Below are positions 13,901 through 25,978 of a stretch of DNA of 64,000 nucleotides, in pieces; position 1 is the first letter of the stretch, and the number at the start of each line of letters is the position of its first letter. The notes beneath the pieces are model-generated. The model saw only the letters and a program-made list of their open reading frames with translations. It had not been told where the DNA came from and searched no databases. The stretch comes from Spisula solida (taxonomy: Eukaryota > Mollusca > Bivalvia > Venerida > Mactridae), in NCBI GenBank assembly GCA_947247005.1, contig OX365959.1, forward strand, positions 38,043,097-38,107,096. Direction: 5' to 3'. Both the position numbers and the translations under genes were made by a program.

Positions 13901-15348
13901 AGTTCTGTTAATTTTCCTATGTCGTAAGAATAATTTAGTGAGAAAACTAGGAATTTTTAATATCGTTCCAAAATATCTTATAGAAATCGACAGATAACCC
14001 GTCTAAACCAGGGCTTTTGGTATTATTCATTTCTCTTAGTGCGATGGAACATTCATATTCTGAAATAATTTCACTAGTGAGTGTTTTATTATCTTCTAAT
14101 AGGGTATTGTGTCCATTTGAGAAAAAGGTACTATTGTGGGTTAGGCTTTTGTTTATTTTATATAAATCAGCATAACAGTTTTTACAGTATGATAAAATAT
14201 CATTGCTGTTTGTAACTATCGTGTCGTTATCAGGTTTCAATTGGTGCATGGTTTTACTTTCAGCTCTTTTGCGTTTTACATGTAGATTTGCAAAATATTT
14301 AGTTTTTTTCCGCCCCTTCAATCCATTCGGCACGTGATCTTAAAAAATGCCTTTAATCGTTTCTTCAGTTATATCTTTTGATGTTTTTTGTTGGTTAATT
14401 AGTTTGTTATGCAGGTTTTCATTACTTGGTTCGGATCAGATTTCACGTTCTAATCTTTCAATATTTTGTTGTATTTTTAATTCATTTTATTTGTTCAGTT
14501 TTTGTAGTTTACTGGAATATCTAATGGCTTCGTTCCGGACTGTGCCTTTAACTAGTTCCCATAAAGTATTTTGGTTTGAATCCTTATTTATATTAGCTGT
14601 TTCATTAATTGCCTATTTGACTTTCGTTTGGAAATCGGTATTTAACAGTATTGAAGAATCCTCGTCCACGTTCTGTTGACGCAAGTTCAAGATCAAATGT
14701 AACAACGGAGTGGTCGGCTTTAAAGCCCATTTTAATATAACAATCTTTCACATGATTTAAGATGTTGGACGATACTAAGAAATAATCTGGTCTAAAATGT
14801 TTTGGTGGTTTATGATTAGATTGCCATGTAAATTGTTTCGAATTGGGATGCTTTAGTCTCCAAATATCGTATATATCATTACTTTCTATGATCTCATTAA
14901 TTCTTTTTGAACATTTCCTGTGTGTGGTTCGGTTACCGTTTAGTTTGTCAATATTTACATCAATTATTGTGTTAAAGTCACAACCGATTACAAATGTTTC
15001 ATCATTGTTATTTATAAGTTTGTTTTCTAAAATATTTAATTGTTCTTCGACATCTTTATTTGGTCCGTATATGTTCACGAGAAGTAGGCTTTTACCGTCG
15101 ATCTCTATATTTAATGATTGGAGGCGTCCTTGTTTGTATTCTTTATAGGACTTATGTGTAAAATTGACATTTTCATTTATGAATATACCTATCCCTGCGC
15201 TATTTGACTGGTTACCACTGAGGAATATATCACCTTTGTATTCCCTTTTCCATTCATCGTAATAACAATTACAAGTTACAATAACAGACCGTGATTTGAA
15301 TCGTTCATGAGAATGAAATGGTGACTTCTTTGTTATGATTTGACCCAA
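10930..15348 (-). mobile_element. L1/Tx1-like LINE relic, ORF2 (endonuclease, reverse transcriptase, C-terminal domain)
   Basis: Reading leftward on the minus strand: an APE-type endonuclease (15348-14605) with GCDFN, a DYFLVSS block and ADHSVV near its end; a linker with SPGLDGLSVDFYK (about 13980); reverse transcriptase with QTGFIKGRYIGENVRTIIE and FSDFQKAFDSL (13814-13500); a decayed block with NVLKQWK (about 13050); a block with KMLDMECFLDSL (about 12800); and the C-terminal region with SWIKR (about 12200) down to LFWE-like HMFWEF (about 11430) and beyond. Several frameshifts and stops show it is dead. The palm YADD motif is not intact. The 5' end (ORF1 and endonuclease start) is missing. 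11480-10930 is read as the C-terminus and 3' untranslated region. Confidence 0.85.
12218..12800. mobile_element. TTAA-flanked element (piggyBac-like MITE) inserted in the LINE
   Basis: The LINE reading frame is interrupted here. TTAA occurs at 12218-12221 and again at 12797-12800. Removing one copy and the DNA between rejoins the LINE reading FLDSL directly to ISWIKR on the minus strand, which is direct evidence of insertion at a TTAA target. The short termini (GGAGGTAC and GGATGTCC reading inward) are only partly alike. No transposase is present. Confidence 0.75.
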
Positions 15349-15950
15349 AATATATTTAAGGAATGATTAATTGATTTATATAAACTACATTAATGCTCTT
15401 CGTTATTAACAAATTTCTGAACGATCTACGTTGGTAACCAAATTCCGTGACGCCGTATCGTACTTGACTTTAAACCGTACCGTAATGGAAGACAATTTAT
15501 TTTTATCGTCGGCAAATTCAACAAGTTTTTCACAACTTTAGTGACATTTAATTGATGCTAATCAGTGTCTTAAATTGGTTAATCTGCTTGTTTGCCAGTC
15601 ATGCATGCTGCCCCAGGCAATTATCGATTGTTTATATAATCTAATTGACATTTAATTGGCTGTCATAAATGAACACAGAATTTTCAATACGGCGTCTTCG
15701 ATCTCTTGCTGAGCTGGTATGTTGCCCTCTTGACTGTAATTTAAGCGCCCCGCGACCTTGATCAATGTGCAAGATGATTTTCAAGCGCCCCGGAGATACG
15801 CGTAGGTGTGAATAAAGTTGTTTACACAAAATTATACATGACACATAATTGGTCGTATTAGCGAGACCAAACACAATGGGAATTGACACAATGGGACTGG
15901 TTAAATTGGTCGTAATACGGAATAGCGGACCGGTCGCATTATAGGACTTT
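15349..15950. other. No gene seen
   Basis: Sequence between the LINE 5' break and the TATC microsatellite. Contains short direct repeats of AATTGGTCGTA near 15848 and 15904; no coding sequence. Confidence 0.4.
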
Positions 15951-15951
15951 A

Positions 15952-16198
<247 letters not shown>

Positions 16199-16389
16199 AG
16201 GTTCGTTTGACATCTTGTTACCACAAACAAAACAAATACGTGACCAACAGTACACCCTATGCCGTATAAGTTAGTGTCCAGTACACGTCAGAATTATCAT
16301 GACTTACTTTGGAGCAAGTTTCAGATTTAAACAAAATAATTGGATATATTTCTCTTGGGAGTAATTAATGCAGGCTAAGGACATATGTT

Positions 16390-16612
16390 AAGCATATGCC
16401 ACACCGAGGAATTCCTCATTGGCGATGTTCTCCCGATATCTTCCAATACCACCGATTCATCACGATTCATTCCTATATCACACATTGTCTCATGATTTTC
16501 CCCGAAGCCTCCCCTAGACCACCATGGACCTGTTCCCGATGTCCTTACAACTCATTAATTTCAATCGGGAGTATATCGCCGAGGCAAAAAATGTTCAGTA
16601 GGACCTAGGCTT
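16390..16612. mobile_element. MITE with AAGCCTAGGTCCCAC-type termini (older copy)
   Basis: It aligns along its length with 31422-31644, sharing TGTTCTCCCGATATCTTCC, GGACCTGTTCCCGATG and a right end GGACCTAGGCTT. The left terminus has decayed. No transposase. Confidence 0.8.
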
Positions 16613-17442
16613 TAAGTTAACTTAAAATGAAAACATAAATTGTAGTAATCAGAAAACTTGATATAGTATGAAAACATAAGGTTTACCTACCTACAAATGG
16701 TAGAAACTGCTACCAACAATAATACGTCCGTCCGCATATTCAAACAGTCATGTTGTTAATGAGAAGGAGCTTAAGGAGCTTTTTTGGCATAGTTAAATAA
16801 ACAGGTTTCCCAGTTTATTGGATTAGTTCAGCGCTCAAAATATGTGTTCTGCCGCCCTTGCTTGAACCGTATCTATGTAACAAGCTTTACATTCAATCGT
16901 ATTTATTGAAAATTGTTAAATGCATACTTTTAATAAAGGAAGTCGTGTATAACTCACAGTCGGTGGTATCTAAATCTTTGAAATAAAGTACATTATTTTT
17001 TGTGAATATTTTTAGATACACTTAACGAGGACGTGTCTCTATCTTTATTTGCGTTTTTTTGCAATGTTATTCTGCATTTGTATTCAGAAACGTATGCATA
17101 AGTAATTCATATACATACACTGAACGTCAGTAAAGTAGCCGCTATATACCCCACATCTTTATAAACATATGAGTTATATACATTTTATTTAACGATCAAG
17201 TAACTATAGCGTTGTCACTAGACCTATCACAACAATTTATACCGAACGTAAGAGATTTTTAAAAAATGCAAACAAGCTAGTGACGTTGAATACGTAAGGG
17301 ATAAAGAGCTAGAGCTAGCCAAACAAAATACATTATTAGTTTAAACATATTGTGGGATCCAAACCATACAGTGCGGCGCCATCAACTAGCAATGCGAAGC
17401 AAAACAGCATTAGATCACTCGGCCTTGTAACAACCATTTAAA
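16613..17442. other. No gene seen
   Basis: AT-rich; nothing assignable apart from short repeats of GGAGCTTAAGGAGCTT near 16767. Confidence 0.4.
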
Positions 17443-18445
17443 TCACAGCATGAAAAAACGGGTTTAAGTGCAAATAATATTTTATTATATTTACTTTTAT
17501 TTGGAATTTCACAAAAACGTCAAATTTAAGTCGATTTATTTTCCGAATATAAACTAAATTTAATTTGTAAATTTAATCACAAATAATACTAGATCTATAT
17601 TATCTTTCCGTATATTTGGAATTTCACAAAAACGTCCATATTTAATTCGATTTGTTTTCCGTATATTAACTAAATTTTATTTATATATATAATCACAAAT
17701 AATACTAGTACAGGCATCCAACTAGATTCGCGTTTAGTTCACATTTAGATCTACAAATTTTATTTCACAAATTTTAAAATTAGAAGAATTTCCATAATTG
17801 TTTTGTTACCTCCCTTGAATAAAAATATGAGTAAAATTTGTATATATCTTTTCTTTGCCGTTAAATATACTTTAAATACAAATTATATCGTTAAGTAGTT
17901 TCATAGTGAACTAGTGTATATGTAACATCTTTAAATTCTACTTCATGGTTGTTCATGGAAATTGAAATATAAAAGTAGAACATATACCATAATCAAAAAA
18001 ATTCAGTCAGACAAAATAAAAGTATGGTTTAACTATATAAATCGTACGATACAGAAATGTTTTATTGGTAAGAAGCAGACTACAAACTGCTTAGTGGTGT
18101 GTTGTCTTATTTGTACAATATGTGCAGAATAAATTTTATGAAAAAAAAGATATTTCATCACTCTTAAATGCATCTTAAATTTCAAATTTAAGCGCATTTA
18201 ATTTTGCGTTTATATTGCATAAACGTGCATTTAATACCATTGATATTCTATATTTAATCACCTTTAAATGCAAATTAAATGTGACTTAAACTTGTAGGAA
18301 TAATTCGACTTAAATGTAGTATTAAACTTAACTTAAATATGGAATTTAATGGCAATTTTGTCTGATTAAATGTATTTAAATTACGAATATAATTACATTT
18401 AAGTTAAGTTTAATAGTAAATTAAACGTACTTTTTCATGCTGTGA
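17443..18445. mobile_element. Inverted-repeat element, TCACAGCATGAAAAA termini
   Basis: The left TCACAGCATGAAAAA recurs inverted at the right end (TTTTTCATGCTGTGA). Inside are a tandem duplication of about 117 bp (17502 and 17619, GGAATTTCACAAAAACGTC) and a run of oppositely oriented TTTAAAT/ATTTAAA-rich motifs (18165-18425). No transposase. Flanking duplication not clear. Confidence 0.65.
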
Positions 18446-18770
18446 ATGTTGCGCAATTAACAAGTATCACTGTCACTTCACACGCGTGACGGGTTGATAC
18501 GATGATAACAACACATAATATAGGTACGAAAACATGAAAACTGTGAGGGTTTGAATTTGCGTGAAAACAGGGAAAATCCGCAACATGCTCCGCCTAGGCG
18601 TATTGAGGGTTACCTTAGCAACCATAGCTTTTAGCATGAATTCGCTGTAATCATGAATACTCGGGGGAACATTGTTAATGTATGATATTACCCCCAGCTA
18701 AAGTTTGAGTAAAATCGAACGGATCATAACGAATTACAAGCATTTTCTCATTATATATTGATCATCCCTC
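18446..18770. other. No gene seen; mariner-like end
   Basis: It ends at TATTGATCATCCCTCGTA (about 18756-18773), which resembles the mariner-type terminus found in the 58121-58346 repeats, immediately before the minisatellite. Confidence 0.4.
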
Positions 18771-18776
18771 GTACAG

Positions 18777-19467
18777 GCTATACGACGGTGTGTTGTCCTT
18801 ACCATATACGACGGTCAGTTGTCCTTAGCATATACGACGGTCAGTTGTCCTTACCATATACGACGGTGTGTTGTCCTTACCATATTCGACAATGTGTTGT
18901 CCTTACCATATACGACGATGTGTTTTCCTTACCGTATACGACGATGTGTTGTCCTTACTATATACGACGGGATGTTGTCCTAACCGTATACGACGGGATG
19001 TTGTCCTTACCATATACGACGGTGTGTTGTCCTTACCATATACGACGGTGTGTTATCCTTACCATATACGACGGTCAGTTGTCCTTACCATATACGACGG
19101 TGTGTTGTCCTTACCATATACGACGGTGTGATGTCCTTACCATATACAACGGTGTGTTACCCTTACCATATACGACGGTATGTTGTCCTTACCATATACG
19201 ACGGTGTGTTGTCCTTACCATATACGACGGTGTGTTGTCCTTACCATATACGACGGTGTGTTGTCCTTACCATATACGACGGTGTGTTGTCCTAACCATA
19301 TACGACGGTGTGTTGTCCTTGCCATATACAAAGGTGTGTTGTCCTTACCGTATACGACGATGTGTTGTCCTTACCATATTCGACGATGTGTTTTCCTTAC
19401 CGTATGCGACGATGTGTTGTCCGTACCATATACGACGGTCAGTTGTTCATACCGTATACGACGGTCA
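18777..19467. repeat. 26-bp minisatellite
   Basis: About 26 copies of the unit CCATATACGACGGTGTGTTG plus TCCTTA. Variants (GGTCAG for GGTGTG, CGATG for CGGTG) are shared between distant copies, pointing to block duplication. The unit lacks stop codons in its forward frames, so long repetitive forward open frames appear; these are not proteins by any other sign. Confidence 0.97.
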
Positions 19468-22264
19468 AACGAGTTAGCATAATATTATACTTATTTATAA
19501 CTTGTTCCTCAAGTATCTGAAGACTCGCTGCATGTGGGTGACATGACTGAAGCTAATATGAGGGCAGCCGTTTGTGTTTGTTCCTATTACAAATAACCCA
19601 ATAAAAATGCTCGTAAAAATGACGTGTTTTTCGGGAAATGTACTTTGATCAGTAAAATTTCCTTTATAACCAGAAATATTTCGCACAAAATCAATATAAA
19701 TAAGAATCGAATTATATTTTACAAATTATTCAGCAAAACTAACGGTAGTATATTTAATAAAATAAATGACTATTTTTTACTAATTTAAAATGTCTATATA
19801 AACTGTATCTGATTAATGTACCCACCGGTTATACGAGGGTTGTTCAAATTGGAATGTAAGTGATGCCGTATCTTTCTTGAATCAATGAATTTTTAAAAAT
19901 AGTGAGCTGTATATCAAAATAGATACCTCACATTTTGAAATCCGTTCAGTGTAGCTATATCAATAGGTCAATTAACTGTAGTATTGTAGGTTCCTAGTAC
20001 TAACTAACTCAGTGAATTTAAGTTCCAACAATATATTTATTTACAGTAATTTAGACATAGTATTATGATATTCCAGTTACTCCTGGGTGGCTCTCTCTCC
20101 CGGTCCTCTGTATGCTGTCTAGAGACATACACTAATGACGAAGGTCACGTATGCATTGACAGGCTCGCACGATCCCCTGAAATATATGAAGGAGTAAATT
20201 GTTTACATGTACGTCTAAAATAATAGATGTATAATAAGGTTGATATGAAAACATAAATGTGCAATTATAACTGACATGTATATATATATCCTACATGCGT
20301 ACATTCACGACTATAATTATAGTGGAAGTATAGCTCTCCACTATTAATGACAGTAGGTGTGGTGCATTTACTCAGTCGTTTAGCAAGTACGCTAATGTCA
20401 GGTCAAACTGTCAATCTGACAATACTACATAACACTGTCAACTCGTGTATACTAATGCTTAAATGATTGGGAAACTGTCCCTTTTTTCAACCAAAATCGG
20501 TTCCATGTAGGAATCGTTGTGTTATTAATGCGGGAGCAAATACAATATCTAAAATAAATTGTATGGTGAAATGGTGTCATGTAAAGTGGTGTAACTTTAT
20601 TTGGAATTGAACCTCCAAGTCTTTATGGAAGTGCCTTAAAACCTAGGTCTTCCTAGTAAAAATGCTCAGAGCTCCAGTAACATTGGTTTGAATATCGATG
20701 GTAGCATATGTTTTGATAAATTGAAAGTGGCAAGTTTTAAAAGCTTGTTACATGTAGTAATTACATAATGTCATTATAGCAGGTTTTCCTGGAGACTGGC
20801 TCATATAGTTTCATCTCAGTGAGATGCCAATTTGATGGGACGATTTCTACAGAAAATATGGTTAAAACTTTTAAATTTATTAACATCTAAAGAAAAAAGT
20901 ATGTTATAGCAAGCTTAAGTACGAAGCTCATTATTGTTCTTTATTGGTGGATTTCCATGAGCATTTCATACAAAAATCACCTACTAAATTATTATTTAGC
21001 AATAAATACACAGTTTCTGGTATCAATCTACATCAAAAGAAAATAATTGTAATTACACAATAAATCCAAAATTACAGTCTTAGCTAAGAAATAACTTATT
21101 TTTGTGGAATTGAGACCGGGTGCTCAGATGAGCGATTTATGAGTATCATGATCACCTTGTCCAAATTGGTCATATGCCTTTATTCAACTATTGTTCTGTC
21201 AAACATAGTGAAAACCTTCCTGAAAATGATTAAGAACCAGTTCGAAATTGTTCATATGAAATCAACTTCTCAATACGCGCAGGGCATGACCGTCGTCATG
21301 GCAAAGGAGGTACATAATGCACTGGAACAAAACAACATTAATCCGGTGATGCTTAGGATTAGAACATTTTATTGTTATATAGTGTAATATTTGAAGTACT
21401 AATACATCTGAAACGCGTTTGTATGTTTCACACAAATGAAATGAGTTCAAGCTCTTTATAGATAATAGGGGAAATAACTCGTGGCGATCTCAAGGTCACA
21501 AACCACTAAATAAAATTGTTGTTTAGCTCAATGTAAAGTGACAATTGTCAGTCCCAGATTATAGCATGTTAAAGTCTATGGCCAGTTCACAGACATATAT
21601 CATTGAAAAGCAGTATGTTTCAGCTACAATATTATACCATAAAACAGGGGGTCATGTTTAATATAAGAAAGATTTTGCTCGTCAAAGGCGGTAGACAAAT
21701 TTTTACAGACGCGCGGAGCGATCCAATGTTGGTTTTACCCTACTCTACTATGCCAAAATCTCAAAATATTCAAGATCAAACACATTCATTCATTCAACTA
21801 CATGTATACAATATTTTAAACTCAATAAGATGACTCTACTTCCATTTTGTCAAGGCATATCACCATTTCCAGGCAAATAGAAGTTTCTGTAAGGAATATT
21901 TGAGTGGTTTATGACTTAAGGAAGACAGCACATTGCAGTGAATATTTTTCTCCACACGTGCAATAACAAATTCGTGACGTCGCCAGCTTTTCGGCGCGAA
22001 AACGTTACATCGTCGGCATAAATTCGTTATTTCTATCGTTGTATTGACTCGGTAACTATAGTAATGTGATAAAAAATCCACCACTCGTTGTCTTTAGGAT
22101 TAACATTTCTTAAACTCGTCACGAAAACAAACTATTAAGCTCGTCAAAGGCTTTTCTAGGCTCGTTTAAGAAATGTTGATCTCCAAAGACAACTCATGAC
22201 GGATCTAATATTTATCTAGTACTAGTACATCTGATTTGACCATGACACGACATGACATTTCTAC
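19468..22264. other. Long stretch without supported gene
   Basis: A mariner-type left end (ATACGAGGGTTGTTCAAATTG, split here as ATACGAGGGTTG then TTCAAATTG) lies near 19832 without a recognised partner. An 82-residue frame at 21139-21387 begins with a hydrophobic stretch, but no acceptable splice or family supports it. 21940-22190 is a foldback: AACATTTCTTAAACTCGTC is mirrored by CTCGTTTAAGAAATGTT 40 bases on, related to 4540-4790. Confidence 0.45.
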
Positions 22265-22811
22265 TTAAAGGTGCTGCCTCACAGAGTTGGTTAAACAAAT
22301 TGTATATTGTGGTTTTCCAACCTAACCAAGTATTGATGTAATAGAAAGCCATTGACGGTTGCTTTATGAAAGATTTGGTGCAAATAAGCAATTTTAACCA
22401 CTCTCGATATCGCCAACTGAGTATTTTTTTCTTAAAAAAAGTGCTAAGTTTCCTTCTAACATGCTTTGTTAATTATGTTATTCGCATGAGATTGGCCTGT
22501 AACATCAACAAACTACAGCGTAAACATCAGTGAGGTACTTGGTTCGTTTTTCGATTCGTTTTCATCAAATGCGAACATATTTCAGTCAATTTAAGTAATA
22601 GTAGTGTTAATTCTATAGGCTATTAATACACTATATAATTTTTGATGTAAAAATACCAAAATAACTACAAAATGCCGAAGTTTCTCAAGTTATTTTAGAT
22701 GTCAGTGTAGTTGTTTATGGGATATACAGCCAACTATACCAAAATTACGCGAATATTTGACAATTTTATTTTATTTTTGCAATACACCAATATGTGAGGC
22801 AGTCCCTTTAA
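22265..22811. mobile_element. TTAA-bounded MITE (piggyBac-like)
   Basis: Both ends are TTAA followed inward by AAGG, four variable bases and GCCTCACA (left TTAAAGGTGCTGCCTCACA; right, reversed, TTAAAGGGACTGCCTCACA). Length 547 bp, no transposase. Confidence 0.75.
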
Positions 22812-23060
22812 GTCACGTTCTTCCTAATCAAACTGATAAATATTTACAAAAGTTCATAAAGTGTGTGAACTGTTGCTACTATGAAGAAACTTGTTTTCGT
22901 GTTGGCTTTAATATGGTTAGTTATGATTCTTTAATTTTGCTTGCCTACTGGTGGGTCCAATTACAGTTCATCATATTATGCTTCTTATTCCTTTGTGCAT
23001 TGACCGGCCATTATGCAGAGTCTCTTTCAATATATCTTACATTAAATACTGTAGCACACC

Positions 23061-23350
23061 AGGGCCGTAGATAGAGATATTTGAATGTGTACGCAAGAAG
23101 GCTAGGAGGGTCTGGGGGCATGTTCCCCCTGAACAAAATGTGTTCACTTGAACGTCTCTGGTGTGTTTTTGCTTCATCTTTAACATCATTGTTACTGATA
23201 TTTATTTAAGCAGGGTTTTTTTGTTTGTATAGAACTTTTTTAAAGTGTTTCTAAGAAAGGCACAGTCATCAGTTTTATTGCATTTTTCGATCACGTTTTT
23301 TTCACTTTTTGAGAAGCATGTGTACGCAGCTGCGTATAGGTAGCTACGCG
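23061..23350. mobile_element. hAT-like MITE, GTAGCTACG termini (older copy)
   Basis: AGGGCCGTAGATAG at the left and GTAGCTACGCGCC at the right match the termini of 60787-61123. The interior shares GTCTGGGGGCATGTTCCCCC and TGTGTACGCAG. The target duplication is decayed. Confidence 0.75.
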
Positions 23351-23352
23351 CC

Positions 23353-23583
23353 TGCGCACAGACAATCCAAAGCCACCCCGAAACGACCGCAGCGGGCTGC
23401 GCCTAGCCATCCACGCAAGAGTCAGACATAGAACGAACCATCCACATCCCCAAAAATGCATATTTCAAGGAAGCCTATATACCTACTCCACAATTAATGA
23501 CACACTGTGGACTTCAAATGCTGTGCATAATTAGCCATAAAGGGAGGTTATTATAAATGATAACTACACTGAAGTGAAGTGAA
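23353..23583 (-). repeat. Dispersed SINE-like tail repeat (copies at 25232-25330 and 54225-54425)
   Basis: The block GACAATCCAAAGCCACCC to CATCCACATCCCCAAAAATG is the reverse complement of 54300-54425, and TGACTCTTGCGTGG-type sequence also occurs at 25262-25330. A dispersed element of unknown class. Confidence 0.65.
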
Positions 23584-23651
23584 CGGCAGGGGTTGATGCT
23601 TGTCTGCTACACCATCTTGTTGTGCCTACCATGTTTGCTCTAGTGTGTCTG

Positions 23652-24030
23652 GTCTCCGTAGCTCAGTGGTTAGCGCGCTTGTCGTCTAATCTGGTGACCC
23701 GTGTTCAAATCCGGGTGGAGGCACACAAAGTCATATATATGCCTGCCATATTTCAGCAGAAAGCTGACTGGCAAATAAAGGCTATGGTCGTTTCAGCCCG
23801 GACATTCAGCTTTTTCATGGCTAAATTGATAATTTATTCAGTTTTTAGACAGTTGGGACTTGGGCGGATCATTTTCTCGTTCGTTTGTGTGTTGGCCAAA
23901 TGAGTTGTGCCCTGTATATGTTTATGTTTTCTGTGCCCGGCTGGTTAAGTTGAGTGCTGCCTTCCCTGTCCGACTTAATATTTTCTTTTTGTACTGACTT
24001 TCGACAGGCCTTTGAGTACATTTGCTACTC
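23652..24030 (+). mobile_element. tRNA-derived SINE, family 1
   Basis: The head TCCGTAGCTCAGTGGTTAGC and the B-box GTTCAAATCCGGG have tRNA spacing. They are followed by GCCTGCCATATTTCAGCAGA and a later block GCCCGGCTGGTTAAGTTGAG. The head also occurs at 31836 (+) and the body reversed at 49377; the late block recurs at 24842 and 58745. The extended body and shared copies argue against an intact tRNA gene. Confidence 0.75.
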
Positions 24031-24465
24031 GATATGTGTTGTTAATATAATGTTTCATGTTTTACATTCTGAAAGGTTGTATATTTGGTAAGTGTGAAGT
24101 TTGATGCACGTTTAAAAGTTTAACTTTCAACTGACAATTGTCGCTATCCGACAAAGGCGGAAGCCCCTTTATGTATGTAAAACAGAAAATTACAATTTAA
24201 CATGTTTGACTAATGTGCCTTTTTGTGACACTGTGTTCATTTTGTATGCGCACATCTGCAATGTTGTTGACCAGCACATAATGGCCGATACGAGACGTGG
24301 CTCATGAAAAATATGTTCAGATATGTTTTCCCATTGAATATACAAAGTTTGTTGCTTTCCTAAAAAGATAAGATTATCCGTTTTTTGAGGACATTATTGC
24401 TGGACTATCTGTCAGTATTGCAGAGTTGTAAGTAGTTTTCTAGTGTTGTTGTGTCGAACGTTTTA

Positions 24466-24505
24466 GCTGTTGTTTTAGCTGTTGTTTTAGCTGTTGTTTT
24501 CATCT
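24466..24505. repeat. 15-bp tandem repeat
   Basis: TTTTAGCTGTTG is present three to four times in direct succession. Confidence 0.85.
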
Positions 24506-24636
24506 GGCATTTGCTCCAGACTTGCGTGACTGACTGAGGTGGCAGGCTTTCGGTGTGGGATGTTGTGTTTTTATAGTTGTTTAGTATTTCGTCCGTTTAT
24601 TATCATTTTCTTTTCCAAGAATAAACAGTTTTTAGG

Positions 24637-24930
24637 ATGGAAAGGTGGCCGAGCGGTATGCGCTCTCGACTACCAATCCGGGAGTCCCGGTTTCGAATCT
24701 CGACTGGGTCACTGGAAATTTCAGAAACGCCTTTCAGTGTCCCCCCACCAAAATAGAGATGAATAGGTTGGTCTCGCGTGTATCGGTGCTATACACTGCA
24801 CACGTGTTGTGCGTAGTGGTGTGATTGTCTGTGTAATTTCTGTGCCCGGCTGTTTAAGTTGAGTACTGGCATCCCTGTCCGATTTTTCATTATCGTTTTG
24901 TGATGCACGTACTCTTTTGCCTTGAACAGT
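24637..24930 (+). mobile_element. tRNA-derived SINE, family 2 (class II tRNA head)
   Basis: The head AAGGTGGCCGAGCGGTATGC with B-box GGTTTCGAATCTC and a long variable-arm region resembles a Ser/Leu tRNA. It continues into GTATCGGTGCTATACACTGC and the shared tail block GTGCCCGGCTGTTTAAGTTG. Treated as a SINE because of that tail. Confidence 0.7.
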
Positions 24931-24965
24931 CTATACAAACAGTGTTTCATTCATTGCGTGGCAAG

Positions 24966-25199
24966 TACATCGCTGGCTTAGAATGATAAGGTCGTTAGTG
25001 CGACTTACGACCTGACATATTTGAAATTTGCAGCACAAGGCGCTTCTTACAGTATGAGTCCATTTTCATTATAGTCGGAACTGATCATGTTGACCAAACT
25101 GAAGTTGAAAAAGCTTGTTTTTCCATTTTCGGAAAATTTTCTCAAAATAGCGTTTTAAATTTATACTTAGGACTTTCACATTCTAAGCCAGCAATATAT
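24966..25199. mobile_element. MITE with ATCGCTGGCTTAGAAT termini
   Basis: The left ATCGCTGGCTTAGAAT is mirrored by ATTCTAAGCCAGCAAT at the right. A full second copy lies at 61904-62161. No transposase. Confidence 0.8.
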
Positions 25200-25346
25200 A
25201 CATTATGCTTGCTTGAAATATTTATTTTTTGGGGGTTCTTGATGGTTCGTTCTCATTCTATATCTGACTCTTGCGTGGGTGGCAAGGCGCTGTCACCGTT
25301 TCTGTGTGGCTTGGACTGGTCTATGTGCTACATTATATACATTATA

Positions 25347-25790
25347 AGCGGATTTAGCTCAGTGGTAACGCACTCGGCTGTCAATCCAGAGGTCGTGGGT
25401 TCAATCCCTGGCATCGGCACTTGACATATTCTGAAATATTTATAATATTTCCCGCTATATCTGGCCGTGTGGTCTGCAAGTATCTGGAAGTGCCAGGAAG
25501 CTGTGTATTGGTGCTGTACACCGGGCACATTAAAGAACCAGGCTGTCTATTCGAAATAAGAGCTAGGCGCACTTCTGCAGCGCCGGTCATGCCTGTATCT
25601 AATATATGTCTCTCCCTTCAGGGGCTTTCTCTCAGTCTGTCCCTCTGGTCAGATCATGCTGTATCTGCACTGGTAGATGATGCACCTGCGCCCTTGTGGC
25701 TGCAACAAAAAATAATGTAAAGTGCCTTTGAACGTGCGTTCGCATGAAAAAGGCGCTATATAAATCTGGTATATTTATTTTATTTATTTT
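25347..25790 (+). mobile_element. tRNA-derived SINE, family 3 (full length)
   Basis: The head GGATTTAGCTCAGTGGTAAC with B-box GGGTTCAATCCCTGG is followed by a conserved central part (TGTACACCGGGCACATTAAA, then GAACCAGG), a CT-rich stretch, and the tail GTTCGCATGAAAAAGGCGCT ending in TATTT repeats. A minus-strand copy is at 33690-34107. The central part looks like a conserved SINE domain of the kind found across animals (Nin- or Meta-type; from memory). The T-rich tail runs straight into the acceptor of exon 1. Confidence 0.85.
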
Positions 25791-25814
25791 ATATATATCA
25801 GAATATGTTTTCAG

Positions 25815-25978
25815 GTTTGGGGTGTGCGAGTGTTTCTTGTTAGACACCAATTGTCCACATTGTAATTGGCAAGGAATATGTAATACAAGGTCTGGCAGAT
25901 GTCAATGTTATGACGGGTTCCTAGGTAATGACTGTAGCATCGATTGTGGTTGCCAGGGTCATGGGGTATGTAAATCAG
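25815..25978 (+). CDS. Exon 1 of visible gene: EGF-like modules
   Basis: This is the first recognisable exon. It is preceded by a T-rich tract ending TTTTCAG and followed by GTTAGT. The first base completes a codon begun upstream, so at least one earlier exon is missing. Reading from 25816 gives a Cys-rich stretch with the spacing C-x5-C-x6-C-x-C-x2-GF-x-G-x2-C, typical of tenascin/laminin-type EGF modules, then the start of a second module (CGCQGHGVC). The exon ends one base into a codon. EGF modules of this kind occur in secreted and cell-surface proteins and mediate adhesion or spacing; no calcium-binding consensus is evident. The acceptor tract lies directly beside a SINE tail ending near 25790. 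Confidence 0.85.

Noticed and set aside
18758..19477. 239-residue open frame and overlapping 81-100-residue frames
   Set aside because: Pure translation of a 26-bp minisatellite; overlapping forward frames are open for the same reason.
21139..21387. 82-residue frame with hydrophobic start, as a possible first exon with signal peptide
   Set aside because: The nearest donor (GTACAT after AAGGAG) gives phase 0, but exon 1 needs two bases from the preceding exon; no other support.
23652..23725. Functional tRNA gene
   Set aside because: A and B boxes are present, but the same head is followed by the same SINE body at 31836, so it is a SINE head.
25421..25850. Open frames on both strands upstream of exon 1
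   Set aside because: They lie in SINE family 3; the same peptide pattern appears reversed at 33745-34014.
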